DNA of 52,377 nt from Lachnospiraceae bacterium (GTDB lineage: Bacteria > Bacillota > Clostridia > Lachnospirales > Lachnospiraceae). Below, one piece after another: positions 1 through 7,706 of this stretch. Within the stretch, counting starts at the first letter, position 1. Each line of letters starts with the position of its first letter. The stretch covers positions 1-52,377 of the forward strand of contig JAKSSD010000010.1 of the NCBI GenBank assembly GCA_024403275.1, in the 5' to 3' direction. The notes beneath the pieces are model-generated. The model did no database searches and was not told where the DNA came from. It worked only from the letters and a program-made list of their open reading frames with translations. Both the position numbers and the translations under genes were made by a program.

Positions 1-20
1 TTCGAATCCTCTAACGCACG
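1..20 (+). tRNA. 3' end of a tRNA gene (partial, cut by window edge)
   Basis: The first bases read as a T-loop (TTCGAAT), a 5-nt T-stem strand (CCTCT), a 7-nt acceptor strand (AACGCAC) and a discriminator G. CCA is not encoded, which is usual in this group. The 5' part lies outside the window; the acceptor strand predicts a tRNA beginning GTGCGTT. The amino acid cannot be read because the anticodon is missing; a G discriminator fits Arg, Ser, Asn or Asp among others. A terminator follows at once. The same tail recurs at 189-200 and 1428-1447, as expected for an integration site. Confidence 0.75.
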
Positions 21-34
21 GGATAAAAGAAAGA

Positions 35-62
35 GAGATGTCTGAAGACATCTCTTTTTCTT
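35..62 (+). terminator. Rho-independent terminator of the tRNA
   Basis: GAGATGTC (35-42) pairs with GACATCTC (47-54) around a TGAA loop and is followed by a T-rich run. The flanking A-rich and T-rich arms extend the stem. Confidence 0.85.
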
Positions 63-76
63 TTATATCGGCGTTG

Positions 77-175
77 CCGATTCGAACCCATGTTGCACAT
101 AGGTTCGGTCTCCAACGATGCTACGCATCGTTTACGGTCGGTTCGGTGGAAAAAAGGTCCACAGGACCTTTTTTT
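77..175. repeat. Cluster of three hairpins between two tRNA-tail copies
   Basis: Three inverted repeats stand in a row: CGAACC-c-ATGT (83-93) with ACAT-a-GGTTCG (97-107); AACGATGC (114-121) with GCATCGTT (125-132); and AAGGTCC (154-160) with GGACCTT (164-170), the last ending in a T-run and so able to terminate transcription. The first hairpin has a diverged counterpart at 1515-1541, also just downstream of a tRNA-tail copy and its terminator. No coding frame is visible here. Confidence 0.7.
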
Positions 176-188
176 GTTTCCACCTCAC

Positions 189-200
189 CCTCTAACGCAC
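189..200 (+). repeat. Second copy of the tRNA 3' tail (att-like)
   Basis: Twelve bases, CCTCTAACGCAC, repeat positions 8-19 exactly. It lacks the T-loop part, so it is a bare tail such as site-specific integrases leave at attachment sites. AT-rich unannotated sequence and a headless gene fragment follow. Confidence 0.6.
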
Positions 201-239
201 ATTAAAAATTTTTAATATATTTATTAGGAAAATTCCTGA

Positions 240-563
240 TATAAATATGTATCATATAGAATTTATTGGGCGCATCTAGATGTAGATGATACAGATTACT
301 TTGGTCCAGAAACTATTACTTTCACATTTACACCTGAAATGATAGAGGGTGGTGGTAAATTTGAATATTGGGTTTATAATTATGCATATAGATATTCGAA
401 TTCAAAATCTGAATTATCAGAATCACAAGCAGTAGTAAAAGTGTATTCAGGTAGTGAATTGATTAAAATATACTATGTACCAAGGAATCAAAAAGGAATT
501 ACATGGAATGTATTTGAAATCAATAGCGAAGGAATTAAAACTGTTAATTCGATAAAGTGGTAG
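240..563 (+). pseudogene. C-terminal fragment of a YfaP/DUF2135-like surface protein domain
   Basis: An open frame runs from 240 with no proper start near it; the first ATG (339) lies inside the conserved domain. The translation carries the block LDVDDTDYFGPET, then YWVYNYAYRYS, LSESQAVVKVYSG and a closing WNVFEINSEG. This order is typical of the beta-rich domain that ends many Clostridia surface proteins (YfaP/DUF2135-like). The N-terminal signal sequence and upstream domains are absent, so I read it as a 5'-truncated remnant stranded by integration or deletion next to the tRNA-tail repeat. It overlaps or abuts the following lipoprotein gene. Family assignment is from memory of the motif order. 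Confidence 0.65.
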
Positions 564-577
564 AAAGGCATAAAAAA

Positions 578-1144
578 ATGAAAAAAATGCTTACAATTGT
601 AATGATATTCCTGATGGTCATAATGTCTTCTTCGTGCGCTAAAAGAGAAGAAGATATTATAAATAATTGTCCTTTTGGTATATCTGAAAATGCAGTAATA
701 GAGCAATATCCGTCTAATAATTTGCTTGGGTTAACTGCAATAATTGAAGAGGAAAAGGGAGAATCTAATAATATAATTTTGGTGTTTGATAACTTAGGGA
801 AAAAATTAAATGCTGATTATGATGATTATGCAAGAATCTCTGGAACAGGAAGAAAGAATTCAAAAAGAATTAATAGTTTTCATTTCGATGAAATTGAAAT
901 GAAATATAGTGATAATAATTTATATGTGAGCCTAATGTATGATAAGAATATAGAACCAGAGTGGGTTGATTTTCCTATTGAAAGAGTTTTTCTGGAGGAA
1001 ATAGGCGTAGCCCGTTATACATATGGACTTGATAAATCTGGAAATCCACAAGTAAGAACTGATTATCAGTCGTTTGATTATAGTAATTTAAAGTGGAGTA
1101 AAGTCAGTAAAGAATATATGTCGCTTCTTGATGAGCCTCAATAG
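578..1144 (+). CDS. Putative lipoprotein of unknown function
   Basis: 188 residues. I start at ATG 578 (MKKMLTIVMIF...) because an AGAAAGG site lies about nine bases upstream; an in-frame GTG at 557 would overlap the previous fragment. Residues 1-20 form a hydrophobic signal ending in SSSC, a lipobox, so the mature protein should be anchored to the outer face of the membrane by Cys20. The rest is hydrophilic and acidic with no motif I recognise. It sits inside the island bracketed by tRNA-tail repeats and may be cargo or a survivor of a larger lost operon. Confidence 0.7.
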   Translation: MKKMLTIVMIFLMVIMSSSCAKREEDIINNCPFGISENAVIEQYPSNNLLGLTAIIEEEKGESNNIILVFDNLGKKLNADYDDYARISGTGRKNSKRINSFHFDEIEMKYSDNNLYVSLMYDKNIEPEWVDFPIERVFLEEIGVARYTYGLDKSGNPQVRTDYQSFDYSNLKWSKVSKEYMSLLDEPQ

Positions 1145-1427
1145 CTCTAGGAGATTAGTTCGTTATCAAAGAATATATCATAAAATCATTATGTAAGAAG
1201 AATTTATCTTCAGATTGAATCGTTGATTACTGGTCGACATTTCGACATTGTAGGTTGTCAATAAAAGTCATATGATTTTCTCACAACACAGAAGGGGGAA
1301 CATCATATGATACCTTCAGAACAATAATATTATTATAAGAAGTTGAACGCCAGTTGAACGCCTGGAGATTAATGATGATGCGAAACCCCAGTATTTATGC
1401 GGGTTTGAGGGCTCTTACCAATTAGGC
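1145..1427. other. Non-coding, repeat-rich segment of the island
   Basis: I see no convincing gene here. It holds short tandem repeats (TCGACATT twice near 1235-1250; AGTTGAACGCC at 1341-1351 and again at 1352-1362), two copies of CATATGAT near 1270 and 1305, and a short hairpin AAACCC/GGGTTT (1383-1388 with 1401-1406) just before the third tRNA-tail copy. Such a hairpin beside an att-like sequence is what often remains at the end of an integrated element, but no integrase frame survives. Confidence 0.45.
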
Positions 1428-1447
1428 TTCGAATTCTCTAACGCACG
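1428..1447 (+). repeat. Third copy of the tRNA 3' end (att-like)
   Basis: Matches positions 1-20 at 19 of 20 bases (T for C at the eighth position), including the T-loop and the discriminator G. With 1-20 it frames a 1.4-kb island. A terminator different from the one at 35-62 follows directly, so each tail copy carries its own terminator. Confidence 0.7.
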
Positions 1448-1450
1448 GAT

Positions 1451-1495
1451 AAAAAGAAAAGGATATGCAGGAAACTGCCTATCCTTTTTCTTTTT
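1451..1495 (+). terminator. Terminator after the third tRNA-tail copy
   Basis: A long A-rich arm ending GGATA (1451-1465) pairs with TATCC plus a T-rich run (1480-1495), with an inner GCAG-gaaa-CTGC stem-loop at 1467-1478. A diverged copy of the CGAACC...GGTTCG hairpin follows at 1515-1541. Confidence 0.85.
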
Positions 1496-1595
1496 AGACC
1501 GTGCATCGCCGATACGAACCAATGCCTTTGGCATGGGTTCGGTCTTCAGAGATACTGCTTATTTCTGAAGGTGGTGTTTCATAAAAGAATTTATA

Positions 1596-1648
1596 TTGTT
1601 TTTTTAGGGAACTTTTTGATAAAATTATCACGAATAAGTTCCCTAAAA
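1596..1648 (+). promoter_or_regulatory. Promoter with a 13-bp inverted repeat, likely operator
   Basis: TTGTTT (1596-1601) and TAAAAT (1620-1625) are 18 bases apart. A perfect inverted repeat, TTTTAGGGAACTT (1602-1614) and AAGTTCCCTAAAA (1636-1648), spans the spacer and the start of the transcript. This is the layout expected for autorepression of a toxin-antitoxin promoter. The AAGGAG ribosome site of the next ORF overlaps its right arm. Confidence 0.5.
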
Positions 1649-1658
1649 GGAGACGAAG

Positions 1659-1802
1659 ATGAATAAGTTCAATGAAATTCAATCACTATTACAAGATAAA
1701 GCTGATATTCAGGCTAGAATAAATCTTATTCCATATGATGGGAATCCAGAAATAAAAGAAAATGCTAGTGGAAAAAATTTTAAAGGTAATGAGAAAAGAT
1801 AA
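1659..1802 (+). pseudogene. Truncated antitoxin-like small ORF
   Basis: A 47-residue ORF (MNKFNEIQSLLQDKADIQAR...) with a good AAGGAG site. Its first 39 residues, including INLIPYDGNPEIKE, match my memory of a small protein encoded next to Fic or nucleotidyltransferase toxins in Lachnospiraceae, normally near 90 residues. Here the frame turns into KNFKGNEKR and stops, so the conserved C-terminal half and the partner toxin are missing. Best read as a 3'-truncated remnant whose promoter and palindrome are intact. The toxin-antitoxin link is inference. Confidence 0.5.
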
Positions 1803-1834
1803 ATGTTTGTAATCGCTGTAATGGAGAATAGAAA

Positions 1835-2338
1835 ATGAGAAACTCAAATAATAAATCCCGCATAAGAATAGTAGTAGTTATTGCGATAACTTTAGTATTA
1901 GCTCTGTCTTTGTATATCATTATCAGTAATATAAATAACAGAGTATTTATGAGAATAACTTATACTTCGATGTTTATTGGACCTGTTGGATATCCGGATG
2001 AAATTACATACGAAATATATGAGAGTGGCAAAATATCTATTTATAGAGATCTTGTTGGAATAGAAGATCAGAAAGAAACAGCTTATATGAAACAATCAGA
2101 TTTGAAGACTATAAGGGAATTTGCTATTAACAGTATCCAAAATGACACTTTTGCTAATACACATGTACAGGCTTCTGATGGAGCTATATGGAAATTTGTA
2201 TATATAGATTCTTCTGATAATGAGATAATGATATATTCAGGTTATACTTATGATGTTGAAGAACTTGAAGCTATACAGTCATTAATCAGAAGTTACCTTC
2301 CATTGATACGAAAAGAAAAGAGGAATAATCTAAAATGA
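1835..2338 (+). CDS. Membrane-anchored protein of unknown function
   Basis: 167 residues with an AT-rich, basic N-terminus, one membrane segment (about residues 10-31) and an outside domain of about 130 residues. The start is supported by GGAGA nine bases upstream. No motif recognised. Its stop overlaps the start of the following solute-binding lipoprotein by four bases (ATGA), so the two are translationally coupled and probably work at the outer membrane face together. Confidence 0.7.
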   Translation: MRNSNNKSRIRIVVVIAITLVLALSLYIIISNINNRVFMRITYTSMFIGPVGYPDEITYEIYESGKISIYRDLVGIEDQKETAYMKQSDLKTIREFAINSIQNDTFANTHVQASDGAIWKFVYIDSSDNEIMIYSGYTYDVEELEAIQSLIRSYLPLIRKEKRNNLK

Positions 2339-4062
2339 GAAAATCAATGATAGTTTTTATACTATCAATTCTGACAATTGGTATAAGCGTAACAGGGTGT
2401 CAAAGGGATGAGGGAGTAGAAACTCTTCCTCCAGATAATATTGTTCAAATAGATATTCCTGAAATTACAGAAATAACGCTATATCATTATAATTACAATG
2501 GAATAGATGCATTAATAAGTGATGACAATGATATATGTAATCTGATTTCTTCTAAAACAAACTGTATGATTAAAGAAGTTGATTACTCAGAGGCGATATC
2601 TGACAGGGAAGAACTGCTGGCAATGGTAGATAATGATAATCTCACAGATTTGATTTATTGTAGCGATTACGAATCTATAGGGGCTAGTTCTAAAACGACA
2701 TTCCTTGGTGAAAATGGAATGCTTATCCCATGGGATTATTACCTTGATAAGTACCCAAATCTTAAGGAATTATATACAGATGAAGAGTGGGATTTATTCC
2801 GCCAGGAAGATGGGCATATATATTGGGTTGATCTATTGGGCAAAACCTATGGCGAGGATAGAAGTACTAGTCATGATGAGTTTGCATTCTGGATTCAAGC
2901 GAGGGTATTAGAGTGGGATGGTTACCCTGAGATTAATACATTAGATGAGTACTTTGATTTACTGGAAAGATATACAGATGCTAATCCTACAATGCCCGAT
3001 GGAACGGACGTTATCCCATATACAGCTCTTTGTGATGATTGGAGATATTATTGTATTGAGTCGGCTCCTAGTTATTTGGATGGTTATTATGGCCTTGGAT
3101 CGATTAGTGTAAATGAAGACGATCCGAATAATCCATATGTTATTGATTACAATGTAACTCCAACTGCCAAGCTTTATTATCAGAAGCTTAACGAAGTCTA
3201 TAATGCTGGATATATGGATAAAGATTTCGATACTCAAACTTACGATGAGTATATGGAGAAGCTTTCTACGGGACGAGTTCTTGGTATGACAGATCAGTAC
3301 TGGGATTTTGCCTATATGATTGATACTGCATTTGATGAAAAAGGGTTAAAAGAAATTGGATGTGATTATGTTCCGCTTGCCATTGTGATGAATGAAGGAC
3401 AGTCTTCACAGTATCATTTGTATACAGACGATTATATAGATGTATATGGTGGATTAGCTGTAACAACTAAATGTTCAAATCCAGAAGTAGTGTTCAAATT
3501 TTTAAATGATCTCTTAGATCAAGAGATACACAATTTGAGATTTTGGGGTATTGAAGGTGAAGATTATTGCGTTGATGAGAAGGGCTTATTTTATAGAACA
3601 GAAGAAATGCGAGATAAATGGTCTGATCCAGAATATCGGATGAAGCATATTTGTCAGTATCCATTTATGCCTAACTGGTACGGAACGTCCAAGGATGGAA
3701 TTAATGCGATGAGACCTGAACAGCAGACCTCTGAATTCTATGCTACACTTTCTTCACCGCTCGCATGTTGCTTTGAGGCATATGGGGCAAGTGGTTATGC
3801 GGATATGCTTAAGTCTGATAAAGATTACAGACAAGGAGTTTGGTATCCATTATACGAATATTCTTCATCTGCGAATGAGACTCCAGCTGACATAGCCTCT
3901 AAGGCAATAGTCAACTGCAAGCATGAATGGATTCCAAAGGTCGTTAAATCTACAGACTTCGAATTATCATGGAATCAATATATGGAAGCTTATAACGACT
4001 GTAATCCACAGGATTTCCTTGATTATCAACAAAAATTAATAGATGAACGTCTTGGCAAGTAG
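2335..4062 (+). CDS. Extracellular solute-binding lipoprotein (ABC-type, family 1-like)
   Basis: 575 residues. The N-terminus is a lipoprotein signal with lipobox VTGC (Cys22). The body has the feel of a large sugar- or peptide-binding protein of the ABC family-1 type: a long acidic, aromatic-rich chain with the stretch LPPDNIVQIDIPEITEITLY and many Trp/Tyr residues in WYGTSKDG-like segments. Length (about 550) fits LplA-type binding proteins. No permease or ATPase gene is nearby, so it must borrow a transporter encoded elsewhere or serve as a sensor. It is coupled to the upstream membrane protein. Substrate unknown. Confidence 0.75.
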   Translation: MRKSMIVFILSILTIGISVTGCQRDEGVETLPPDNIVQIDIPEITEITLYHYNYNGIDALISDDNDICNLISSKTNCMIKEVDYSEAISDREELLAMVDNDNLTDLIYCSDYESIGASSKTTFLGENGMLIPWDYYLDKYPNLKELYTDEEWDLFRQEDGHIYWVDLLGKTYGEDRSTSHDEFAFWIQARVLEWDGYPEINTLDEYFDLLERYTDANPTMPDGTDVIPYTALCDDWRYYCIESAPSYLDGYYGLGSISVNEDDPNNPYVIDYNVTPTAKLYYQKLNEVYNAGYMDKDFDTQTYDEYMEKLSTGRVLGMTDQYWDFAYMIDTAFDEKGLKEIGCDYVPLAIVMNEGQSSQYHLYTDDYIDVYGGLAVTTKCSNPEVVFKFLNDLLDQEIHNLRFWGIEGEDYCVDEKGLFYRTEEMRDKWSDPEYRMKHICQYPFMPNWYGTSKDGINAMRPEQQTSEFYATLSSPLACCFEAYGASGYADMLKSDKDYRQGVWYPLYEYSSSANETPADIASKAIVNCKHEWIPKVVKSTDFELSWNQYMEAYNDCNPQDFLDYQQKLIDERLGK

Positions 4063-4133
4063 ATTTTGAGAATACAGAGCAGTCTATTGTGAACAAAGAG
4101 AATGGATGAATAATATGTCTTGCCTAAATAGTG

Positions 4134-4142
4134 TGATATAAT
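4134..4142 (+). promoter_or_regulatory. Extended -10 promoter of the flavodoxin-like gene
   Basis: TGA-TATAAT, a TGn-extended -10 element, with no good -35. It lies about 90 bases before the start at 4232. Confidence 0.5.
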
Positions 4143-4231
4143 AGCGATAATAAATACACTAAAGACAGACAGGAGACAAGCATTAGAAAGAACTGGTAAT
4201 AAAGTAACATATGTTAGATAGGAGAGAAATA

Positions 4232-4852
4232 ATGAAAGTATTAATGTTAAATGGTAGTGCAAAGGCAAATGGAAATACATATACAGCATTAAATGAAATT
4301 GGTAAACAGCTTAATGCAGAAGGTATCGATTATGAGATTTTTCAATTAGGAGCTAATCCAATTCGTGACTGTATTGGATGTGGACAGTGTACAGAGAATG
4401 GTTGTGTGTTTACAGATGATGATGTTAATGCATTTGTTGCAAAAGCAAAAGAAGCTGATGGTTTTATTTTTGGAACACCTGTTTATTATGCTCATCCAAG
4501 CGGAAGAATCCTTTCATTCTTAGACAGAGCATTTTATTCAAGCAGTTATGCATTTAAGCATAAGCCAGGTGCTTCAATTACAGTAGCAAGAAGAGGTGGT
4601 AATTCAGCTTCATTTGATGCATTAAATAAATATTTTGGTATTAGCCAGATGCCAGTGGCTGGATCAACTTACTGGAATATAACATACGGAAGAACTCCTG
4701 GCGAATCAGTAAATGATCTTGAGGGAATGCAGACAATGAGAAATCTTGCAAGAAATATGGCTTGGATGATGAAATGCTTTGAGCTTGGTAAGCAAAATGG
4801 CATTGCACTTCCTGAGGCAGAAACTTCAAATAAAACACATTTTATCAGATAA
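4232..4852 (+). CDS. NADPH-dependent FMN reductase / flavodoxin-like protein
   Basis: 206 residues from ATG 4232, chosen because AGGAGA sits six bases upstream and MKVLMLNGSAKANGNT is the natural beginning of the flavodoxin fold (phosphate loop GSAKANGNT for FMN). A cysteine cluster CIGCGQC near residue 46, then a further Cys, is the pattern of the iron-sulfur-flavoprotein branch of this family, which may hold a cluster or act as reactive thiols. FGTPVYYAHPSG is the second FMN-contact loop. Cytoplasmic redox enzyme; the natural electron acceptor is unknown. It is monocistronic or cotranscribed with the YhfC-like gene 24 bases on. Confidence 0.85.
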   Translation: MKVLMLNGSAKANGNTYTALNEIGKQLNAEGIDYEIFQLGANPIRDCIGCGQCTENGCVFTDDDVNAFVAKAKEADGFIFGTPVYYAHPSGRILSFLDRAFYSSSYAFKHKPGASITVARRGGNSASFDALNKYFGISQMPVAGSTYWNITYGRTPGESVNDLEGMQTMRNLARNMAWMMKCFELGKQNGIALPEAETSNKTHFIR

Positions 4853-4876
4853 AAAAATATAAAAGGGGTGTTAAGT

Positions 4877-5716
4877 ATGACAGACTACGGTTATGTAAGT
4901 GTTTTATCTATTATATGGATGATATTAGGACTTTTAATATTTACAATTGTTCCAATTGTACTCTCTATAGTATGGCTCGTGAAGAAAAAAGAGCGTATAA
5001 CAACGATACTAATTGGAGCAGTTTGGTTTATATTGTTTGCGTTGATTCTTGAGAAGCCTATTCAGAATGTGTTGGCATTTCCAACAGCATTGGGACTACC
5101 TAATCATGCTTTGAGTAATTTCTTCAATGCAAATCCTATTTTGTTAGCTTTTGTAGCAGGACTTTTTCCTGGTCTTTTTGAGGAAACAGGAAGATTTGTT
5201 GCATTTAAAACAATTCTTCGAAAAAGAAAAAATAGAGAGACTTCCATTTCATATGGTATAGGTCATGGCGGGATTGAGGTTGTAGTACTATTAGGTCTTA
5301 CATACATTAATTATATTATTTATGCACTGATGATTAATTCGGGACTTATGCAAACTACAATAAATCAAATGATGGAGATTGCACCTGAACAGGTTGGGCA
5401 GTTGGAAGAAATAATTGTGATGATGACCACATTTTCAGGGACAACCTTGTTAATTAATGTGGTGGAGAGAATATTTGCAGTTATGTTCCATATAGGTGCA
5501 TCTATTCTGGTATTTTATGCATGCAAAGATAAGAGTAAAATGTGGTTATATCCACTAGCCATTATTCTTCATACACTTATGGATTTCATTGCGGCAATGG
5601 TAATATTTAAAGTTATTAGCATCTCCGATTTGGGATTAGAACTGATAATTGCAATATTAGGTATGGCAGTATTTTTTGGTTCATTCTTTTTACTTTATAA
5701 AAGAGATAAGAATTAA
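4877..5716 (+). CDS. YhfC-family intramembrane metalloprotease-like protein
   Basis: 279 residues from ATG 4877; the preceding GTG (4868) overlaps the AAAGGGG ribosome site and is unlikely. About seven membrane segments. The motifs FEETGRFVAFK, YGIGHGGIE and HTLMDF occur in the order known for YhfC (DUF2324), a distant relative of CPBP/Abi-type membrane proteases where Glu and His residues form the active site. Targets are unknown; relatives have been linked to envelope stress and bacteriocin handling. A decayed gene fragment begins at its very stop codon. Confidence 0.8.
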   Translation: MTDYGYVSVLSIIWMILGLLIFTIVPIVLSIVWLVKKKERITTILIGAVWFILFALILEKPIQNVLAFPTALGLPNHALSNFFNANPILLAFVAGLFPGLFEETGRFVAFKTILRKRKNRETSISYGIGHGGIEVVVLLGLTYINYIIYALMINSGLMQTTINQMMEIAPEQVGQLEEIIVMMTTFSGTTLLINVVERIFAVMFHIGASILVFYACKDKSKMWLYPLAIILHTLMDFIAAMVIFKVISISDLGLELIIAILGMAVFFGSFFLLYKRDKN

Positions 5717-5857
5717 TCGAATAATATCCTATATTGGAAGAATAGAAGTACCATATTATAATTTGGCATTTTGTTGACGTTAGTTCCGCTATTCTTATCC
5801 ATATTAAATGTTGGTTTGTGCATATTTTTTATATTAGATATTAGAAAAAGAAATTGA
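5715..5857 (+). pseudogene. Frameshifted C-terminal remnant of a paralogue of the 12008 membrane gene
   Basis: Frame one from 5715 reads NRIISYIGRIEVPYYNLAF and frame two (5762-5857) reads LTLVPLFLSILNVGLCIFF then ILDIRKRN and stop. Joined, these align residue for residue with the end of the gene at 12008-12454 (NGIVSYVARIELPYYDMSF, then VTLFMTILNVALCVFF and IVDMRKKK). So this is the last third of a paralogue, broken by one frameshift near 5770 and lacking its front. It starts exactly at the 3' end of the YhfC-like gene, pointing to a deletion junction there. Confidence 0.75.
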
Positions 5858-5918
5858 ATAAAAATTAAGGCTATAATAGTTGGTTATTATTGGGAAATAA
5901 CTGGGATTGTTTGAATAA

Positions 5919-5950
5919 AAGGTGGGATAGTAATTACCCCACTTTTTTAT
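5919..5950 (+). terminator. Terminator before the esterase-like gene
   Basis: AAAGGTGGG and CCCCACTTTTTT pair (one bulge) around ATAGTAATTA and end in a T-run. Confidence 0.65.
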
Positions 5951-6023
5951 TATAATATAAATTGATTAAGTATGGATCCTGGACTGGATTTTAATTGTTT
6001 CGAAAAATATTTAAGGAGATAAC

Positions 6024-7646
6024 ATGGAAACTAGACCTATAGTACATACATTTAATGACCAAAGTAAGGCATGGGAATATACATTTGAATTCTTCAAAAC
6101 AAAGGTATATGTGCCAGTTAATAATCTTCCAGATAATATTATTAATTATGGATATGATGCGCCATATCTTTTAGTATTTGAAGAAAAAGAGATGGATATG
6201 GATACTGCCAAGTTATATGCAGATAATACTGGTCTAGCTCAGATAGCATCAGAATATGCATCATCAGTTGTATTTATATATCCAACAGGTGAAGATGGTT
6301 GGAAGGGCGCAACTAAGGATTTGTGGATTGAACTTATTTCTAAATCAAAGATTCATGAATATCATAAGGATGGATATGCAATTCTTAATAATAGATTTAC
6401 TAAACAGTGTGATGGATACGCCATAAGAGGAGCAATATTTAGAACATTTATATTCAGTAAAGGCGCTTCCGCAGACTATGTGGCTACCAATCTTATTGAT
6501 ACAATTGATGGTGAAGGCCTTTGGGGTCCAGCAGTTATCACACCTACAGCCTGTGTACTTGAGAGCTTAAGTGTTGAACCAAAGATTCTTAGAAAGGATA
6601 TGCCAATAGCATCACTTGCTAACTCCGATAGCTTGAATGAGAAAATAAATGAGCAGGTAAAAGATTTTATATGCATGCCTGAGTCTGATTATATAGCAGT
6701 ATTTAATGAGTTTTTAAAGCCTTATAAGAGATGGGGCTGGGTAGGAGATTTATCTAAGGATGAAGATCTTAAAGCTTTAGGAATGACAGAGGAGGCAGGA
6801 ATTGCAAATCTTGAAACCTCAAAGGATAATCTTGGTGATGATAAAGAAACTAACAGACACGAAGTAGGATACCTTGCATATTATAATGATAATTTATTTG
6901 AGAAGGGAGCTGCACCACTTGTATTATGCTTCCATGGTGGCGGAGATTCTGCTAAACATATTGCCAAGGTGTCAGAGTGGTACAGGGTAGCCAAGGATCA
7001 TGATTTCCTTCTTATATGTGTGGAAAATCATCTTAACAGTACAGCAACGGAGATGATGGAATTAATAGAGATTTTAAAGGATAGATACAATATCGATTCT
7101 ACTAGAATCTATGCCACAGGCTTTTCAATGGGTGGATGTAAATCCTGGGATTTATATCAGGAATATCCTCAGGTGTTTGCTGGTCTTGCACCAATGGATG
7201 CAACCTTTGACGTTGGAAGAAATATATTTGATCAGGTTGTTGAGAAGGGTATAAATGAAGATGTTTTAGTTCCAATATTCTATGCAGGTGGCGAGATAAC
7301 ACCACTTCCAGAGCTTCCATTCCAGGAGAAGAAATGCCTTGATCGCATGCAATATGTATTTAAGGTAAATAAGGTCAAAAAAGAATTAAATGTAAAAATG
7401 GAAGATGTGACTGAGTGGGTCAATCCAATCTGGGGAATTGATGGAGACCGAATTGAGAAGATTTATGACGAATCAAGAGATGCCACATTAACATTGCATT
7501 GTTTTGATAGTGAAGACGGTAATTGCTACAGTGTATTTGGTAGCATAGATAATCAGGGTCATGAGTGCAGATATCATACCTGCGAGCAGGCATGGTTATT
7601 TATTAGTCAGTTTAGAAGATTAGAGGATGGTAGTTTGATATCATAG
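6024..7646 (+). CDS. Large PHB-depolymerase/esterase-type alpha/beta hydrolase
   Basis: 540 residues, start supported by AAGGAG. The C-terminal half (from about 290) is a standard alpha/beta hydrolase of the LpqC/PHB-depolymerase esterase type: CFHGGG oxyanion loop, YATGFSMGGCKSWDL with the nucleophile Ser in GFSMGG, and a late His candidate in GHECRYH. The N-terminal half (residues 1-240) repeats the general order beta strand, VFIYPTGEDGW, but lacks a GXSXG motif, and may be a degenerate accessory domain. No signal peptide, so cytoplasmic. Substrate is probably an acylated sugar or ester brought in by transporters; unproven. Single gene between a terminator and the beta-helix protein. Confidence 0.75.
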   Translation: METRPIVHTFNDQSKAWEYTFEFFKTKVYVPVNNLPDNIINYGYDAPYLLVFEEKEMDMDTAKLYADNTGLAQIASEYASSVVFIYPTGEDGWKGATKDLWIELISKSKIHEYHKDGYAILNNRFTKQCDGYAIRGAIFRTFIFSKGASADYVATNLIDTIDGEGLWGPAVITPTACVLESLSVEPKILRKDMPIASLANSDSLNEKINEQVKDFICMPESDYIAVFNEFLKPYKRWGWVGDLSKDEDLKALGMTEEAGIANLETSKDNLGDDKETNRHEVGYLAYYNDNLFEKGAAPLVLCFHGGGDSAKHIAKVSEWYRVAKDHDFLLICVENHLNSTATEMMELIEILKDRYNIDSTRIYATGFSMGGCKSWDLYQEYPQVFAGLAPMDATFDVGRNIFDQVVEKGINEDVLVPIFYAGGEITPLPELPFQEKKCLDRMQYVFKVNKVKKELNVKMEDVTEWVNPIWGIDGDRIEKIYDESRDATLTLHCFDSEDGNCYSVFGSIDNQGHECRYHTCEQAWLFISQFRRLEDGSLIS

Positions 7647-7706
7647 AGAATGGAAGCAACGATAATGATGATGAATCAGAAGAATAAATAATAAAGGCAA
7701 AAATAT

